Assembly: GCA_015491205.1 (NCBI GenBank)
Contig: WFWI01000122.1
Location: forward strand, 1 to 5,548
Direction: 5' to 3'
Length of the DNA: 5,548 bases
Source: Candidatus Microgenomates bacterium
GTDB taxonomy: Bacteria > Patescibacteriota > Microgenomatia > UBA1406 > GWC2-37-13
Part shown: piece by piece, positions 4,268-5,548 of the stretch
How the letters are laid out: the number at the start of each line of letters is the position of its first letter
Position numbering within the stretch: the first letter of the stretch is position 1
Notes under the pieces: model-generated
What the model saw: only the letters and a program-made list of their open reading frames with translations
Database searches by the model: none
Told to the model about the DNA's origin: nothing
Translations under genes and position numbers: made by a program

Positions 4268-5548
4268 ATGCACTTATTATATATAAACAGCCGCAAAATA
4301 AAACTTCTTTCTTATAAAAAAGACCTTTTCAAACAAATTCAAGTAGACTATTTTTCCAAAATCCATACAACCAAGCTTTTGGAAAACGGCAGGATTTACA
4401 ACACTGATATCCTAGCTTCTGCCATCAAAGAAGCCCTATCCAATGTTTTCAAAGGCCAAAAGAGCCCAAAAGACATAATCTTCATCCTACCTTCGCCTCC
4501 ATTTTTCACAAAAAGAATAATCCTGCCCCTTGACGTTCACCCTCAAGCAGTTCAAAGCTTTGTCACGCAAAAAATTCTCACGCTTTACCCTTACAAGGAC
4601 CTAGAATTCTTCTACACCCTTCATGAAAAGGAGGACAAAAGACTTGCTATAGTCTTCTGCCTTGAGAAAAACGTGCTTGAAGATTTATCAGAAGTCGCAA
4701 AAATTCTAGATCTTAACTTTAAAGGAGTAGTTCCCGAATCCTTGGCCTACTTTAAACTTTTCGAAAAGACTTTAAGCAAAACTAAAAAAGAGAACATCTG
4801 GTATATGCATGCCCACAAAAACGATAAAATCCAAACAGAAAGCTATTTTTACGACAACTTTGGACCCTTGGAAGAAGAAAGGCTTGAGTTTGAGGTAGAA
4901 AATCTTGATGAGTTTAAAAAACGAGTAATTCAAGAAAAAGAAAAACGCGAGGAAACAAAATTTAACAGACTTATCCTCTCAGGAAACTTAAGCTTGCAAG
5001 TAAGACAAGATCTTTTAACAAAAGAAATTGGGATCTGGGTCAACCCCCTTGCAAAAATAATTGAAAGGTTTTATTCCCAGCATACAAAAAAGATAGTGGA
5101 TCAAGACCCAAAGTTGTTTTTAAAATATGACTCTCACTTTTCCTTGCTTATAAATGAAAATATTCCTTCTCTTTCTCTAAAAAAAACAAAGTACTCTTTT
5201 GAAGAAAAGAAAAAAGAAAAGAAACTGCCTAATATTAAGCCTTTTGTTCTTCCTTTTGTCATCTCGCTTTTAGCAGCTTTTCTTATTGTCTGGGGTGCAA
5301 AGAACTTTAAGGAGAAAAAAATAAAGCTTCCCACCCAAATAGTCCAAAAGCCAACCCCCACTCCTACCTCAACCCCCACACCTACTCCCACTCCTTCTAT
5401 TAAAAGAGAAGAAGTAAAGCTTAAAGTTCTAAATGGCTCTGGCATAAAAGGGCAAGCAGCAAAGCTTTCTACCTATCTTAAAAACAAGGGGTACAAGGAT
5501 ATTGTAGTAGGAAATGCTGATAGTTTTGATTATACAACCACAATAATC
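4268..5548 (+). CDS. Membrane-anchored chimera: degenerate PilM-like actin-fold region, transmembrane helix, Pro/Thr linker, LytR_C domain (3' end outside the window)
   Basis: The frame is open for 427 codons to the window edge. Residues 1-270 resemble PilM, the actin-like protein of type IV pilus assembly. IFILPSPPFFTKRIILPLDV (71-90) matches the PilM 'LP...RRI.LP' segment, AIVFCLEKNVLEDL to VVPESLAYFKLF (127-165) matches its second subdomain, and LILSGNLS (235-242) with GIWVNPL (255-261) matches the late GG-loop and 'NP' strand. The nucleotide-binding motifs are eroded: the usual DIGSSSIK is YINSRKIK (5-12), and GGG is SGN, so ATP binding is doubtful. A lysine-rich stretch (314-324) precedes one membrane helix (326-344). 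A Pro/Thr linker (362-377) leads to VKLKVLNGSGIKGQAAKLSTYLKNKGY (from 383), the start of a LytR_C (LytR/CpsA/Psr C-terminal) domain, normally about 90 residues. I infer an inside N-terminus and an external LytR_C domain. Function is unknown; linking a pilus- or division-type scaffold to the cell envelope is a hypothesis. The start is supported by the promoter at 4233-4261. Confidence 0.8.
   Translation, partial: MHLLYINSRKIKLLSYKKDLFKQIQVDYFSKIHTTKLLENGRIYNTDILASAIKEALSNVFKGQKSPKDIIFILPSPPFFTKRIILPLDVHPQAVQSFVTQKILTLYPYKDLEFFYTLHEKEDKRLAIVFCLEKNVLEDLSEVAKILDLNFKGVVPESLAYFKLFEKTLSKTKKENIWYMHAHKNDKIQTESYFYDNFGPLEEERLEFEVENLDEFKKRVIQEKEKREETKFNRLILSGNLSLQVRQDLLTKEIGIWVNPLAKIIERFYSQHTKKIVDQDPKLFLKYDSHFSLLINENIPSLSLKKTKYSFEEKKKEKKLPNIKPFVLPFVISLLAAFLIVWGAKNFKEKKIKLPTQIVQKPTPTPTSTPTPTPTPSIKREEVKLKVLNGSGIKGQAAKLSTYLKNKGYKDIVVGNADSFDYTTTII
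4276..4281 (-). promoter_or_regulatory. Possible -10 element for dnaG
   Basis: On the minus strand a perfect TATAAT lies at 4281-4276, which would start transcription near 4269 and leave a leader of about 44 bases before the dnaG ATG. I find no convincing -35 at 16-18 bases (the best candidate, around 4304-4299, matches two of six). A second weaker hexamer, TATAAA at 4259-4254, lies nearer. The region is AT-rich, so either may be chance. Both would overlap the divergent promoter or the start of the gene at 4268. Confidence 0.25.
5351..5395 (+). repeat. Pro/Thr codon repeat encoding an extracytoplasmic linker
   Basis: A C-rich run of alternating proline and threonine codons (CCN ACN, with one serine) inside the gene at 4268, encoding residues 362-376 (PTPTPTSTPTPTPTP). 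It is the only strongly C-rich, strand-biased stretch in an otherwise AT-rich window. Such linkers are extended and flexible and commonly join a membrane anchor to an outer domain, here the LytR_C domain. The short repeat unit could vary in copy number by replication slippage. Confidence 0.85.

Noticed and set aside
5134..5445. Minus-strand open frame rich in Gly-Val repeats
   Set aside because: It is the antisense of the Pro/Thr linker of the plus-strand gene; the GVGV pattern is the complement of the CCN-ACN repeats and the rest has no recognisable domain.

Overview
This AT-rich window looks bacterial. I infer Candidate Phyla Radiation (Patescibacteria), most likely a Microgenomates-type genome. 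The pointers are: lysine/AAA-rich proteins; starts without clear Shine-Dalgarno sequences; a degenerate AT-rich intergenic repeat of a kind I associate with these genomes; a primase with a C-x3-C zinc knuckle; and a PilM-like/LytR_C chimeric protein. No single item proves the lineage, and there is no rRNA or other taxonomic marker in the window.

Layout. At the left edge (1-434, +) lies the 3' end of an integral membrane protein, probably a lipid-linked-sugar glycosyltransferase. It overlaps by 17 bases a complete family-2 glycosyltransferase (418-1215, +) of the dolichyl/polyprenyl-phosphate glucosyltransferase type. The pair fits one pathway: the GT2 enzyme charges a polyprenyl phosphate with sugar and the membrane protein uses the charged lipid outside. 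From about 1182 to 1376 there is a low-complexity repeat element with inverted arms. Its left arm encodes the last ten codons and stop of the GT2 gene, and its right arm abuts the stop of the convergent rpoD gene. I see no GC-rich intrinsic terminator in this spacer.

The centre (1377-4225, -) is the core dnaG-rpoD block: a full-length DNA primase followed after 35 bases by the primary sigma factor. Both are essential housekeeping genes in the classic macromolecular-synthesis order; rpsU is not beside dnaG here. Upstream of rpoD there is a candidate extended -10 promoter that would give a nearly leaderless transcript.

A gene at 4268 diverges from dnaG across only 42 bases and runs off the right edge. 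The window shows 427 codons: a PilM-like (actin-fold) cytoplasmic region with eroded nucleotide-binding motifs, one membrane helix, a Pro/Thr repeat linker and the beginning of a LytR_C domain. A near-consensus sigma-70 promoter (TTGAGA, 17-base spacer, TATAAT) places the expected +1 exactly on the A of its ATG, so its mRNA is probably leaderless. The sigma factor encoded next door keeps the canonical -10 and -35 contact residues, which agrees with that reading. The most interesting items are this chimeric protein, its leaderless promoter and the repeat that has written itself into a gene's C-terminus.
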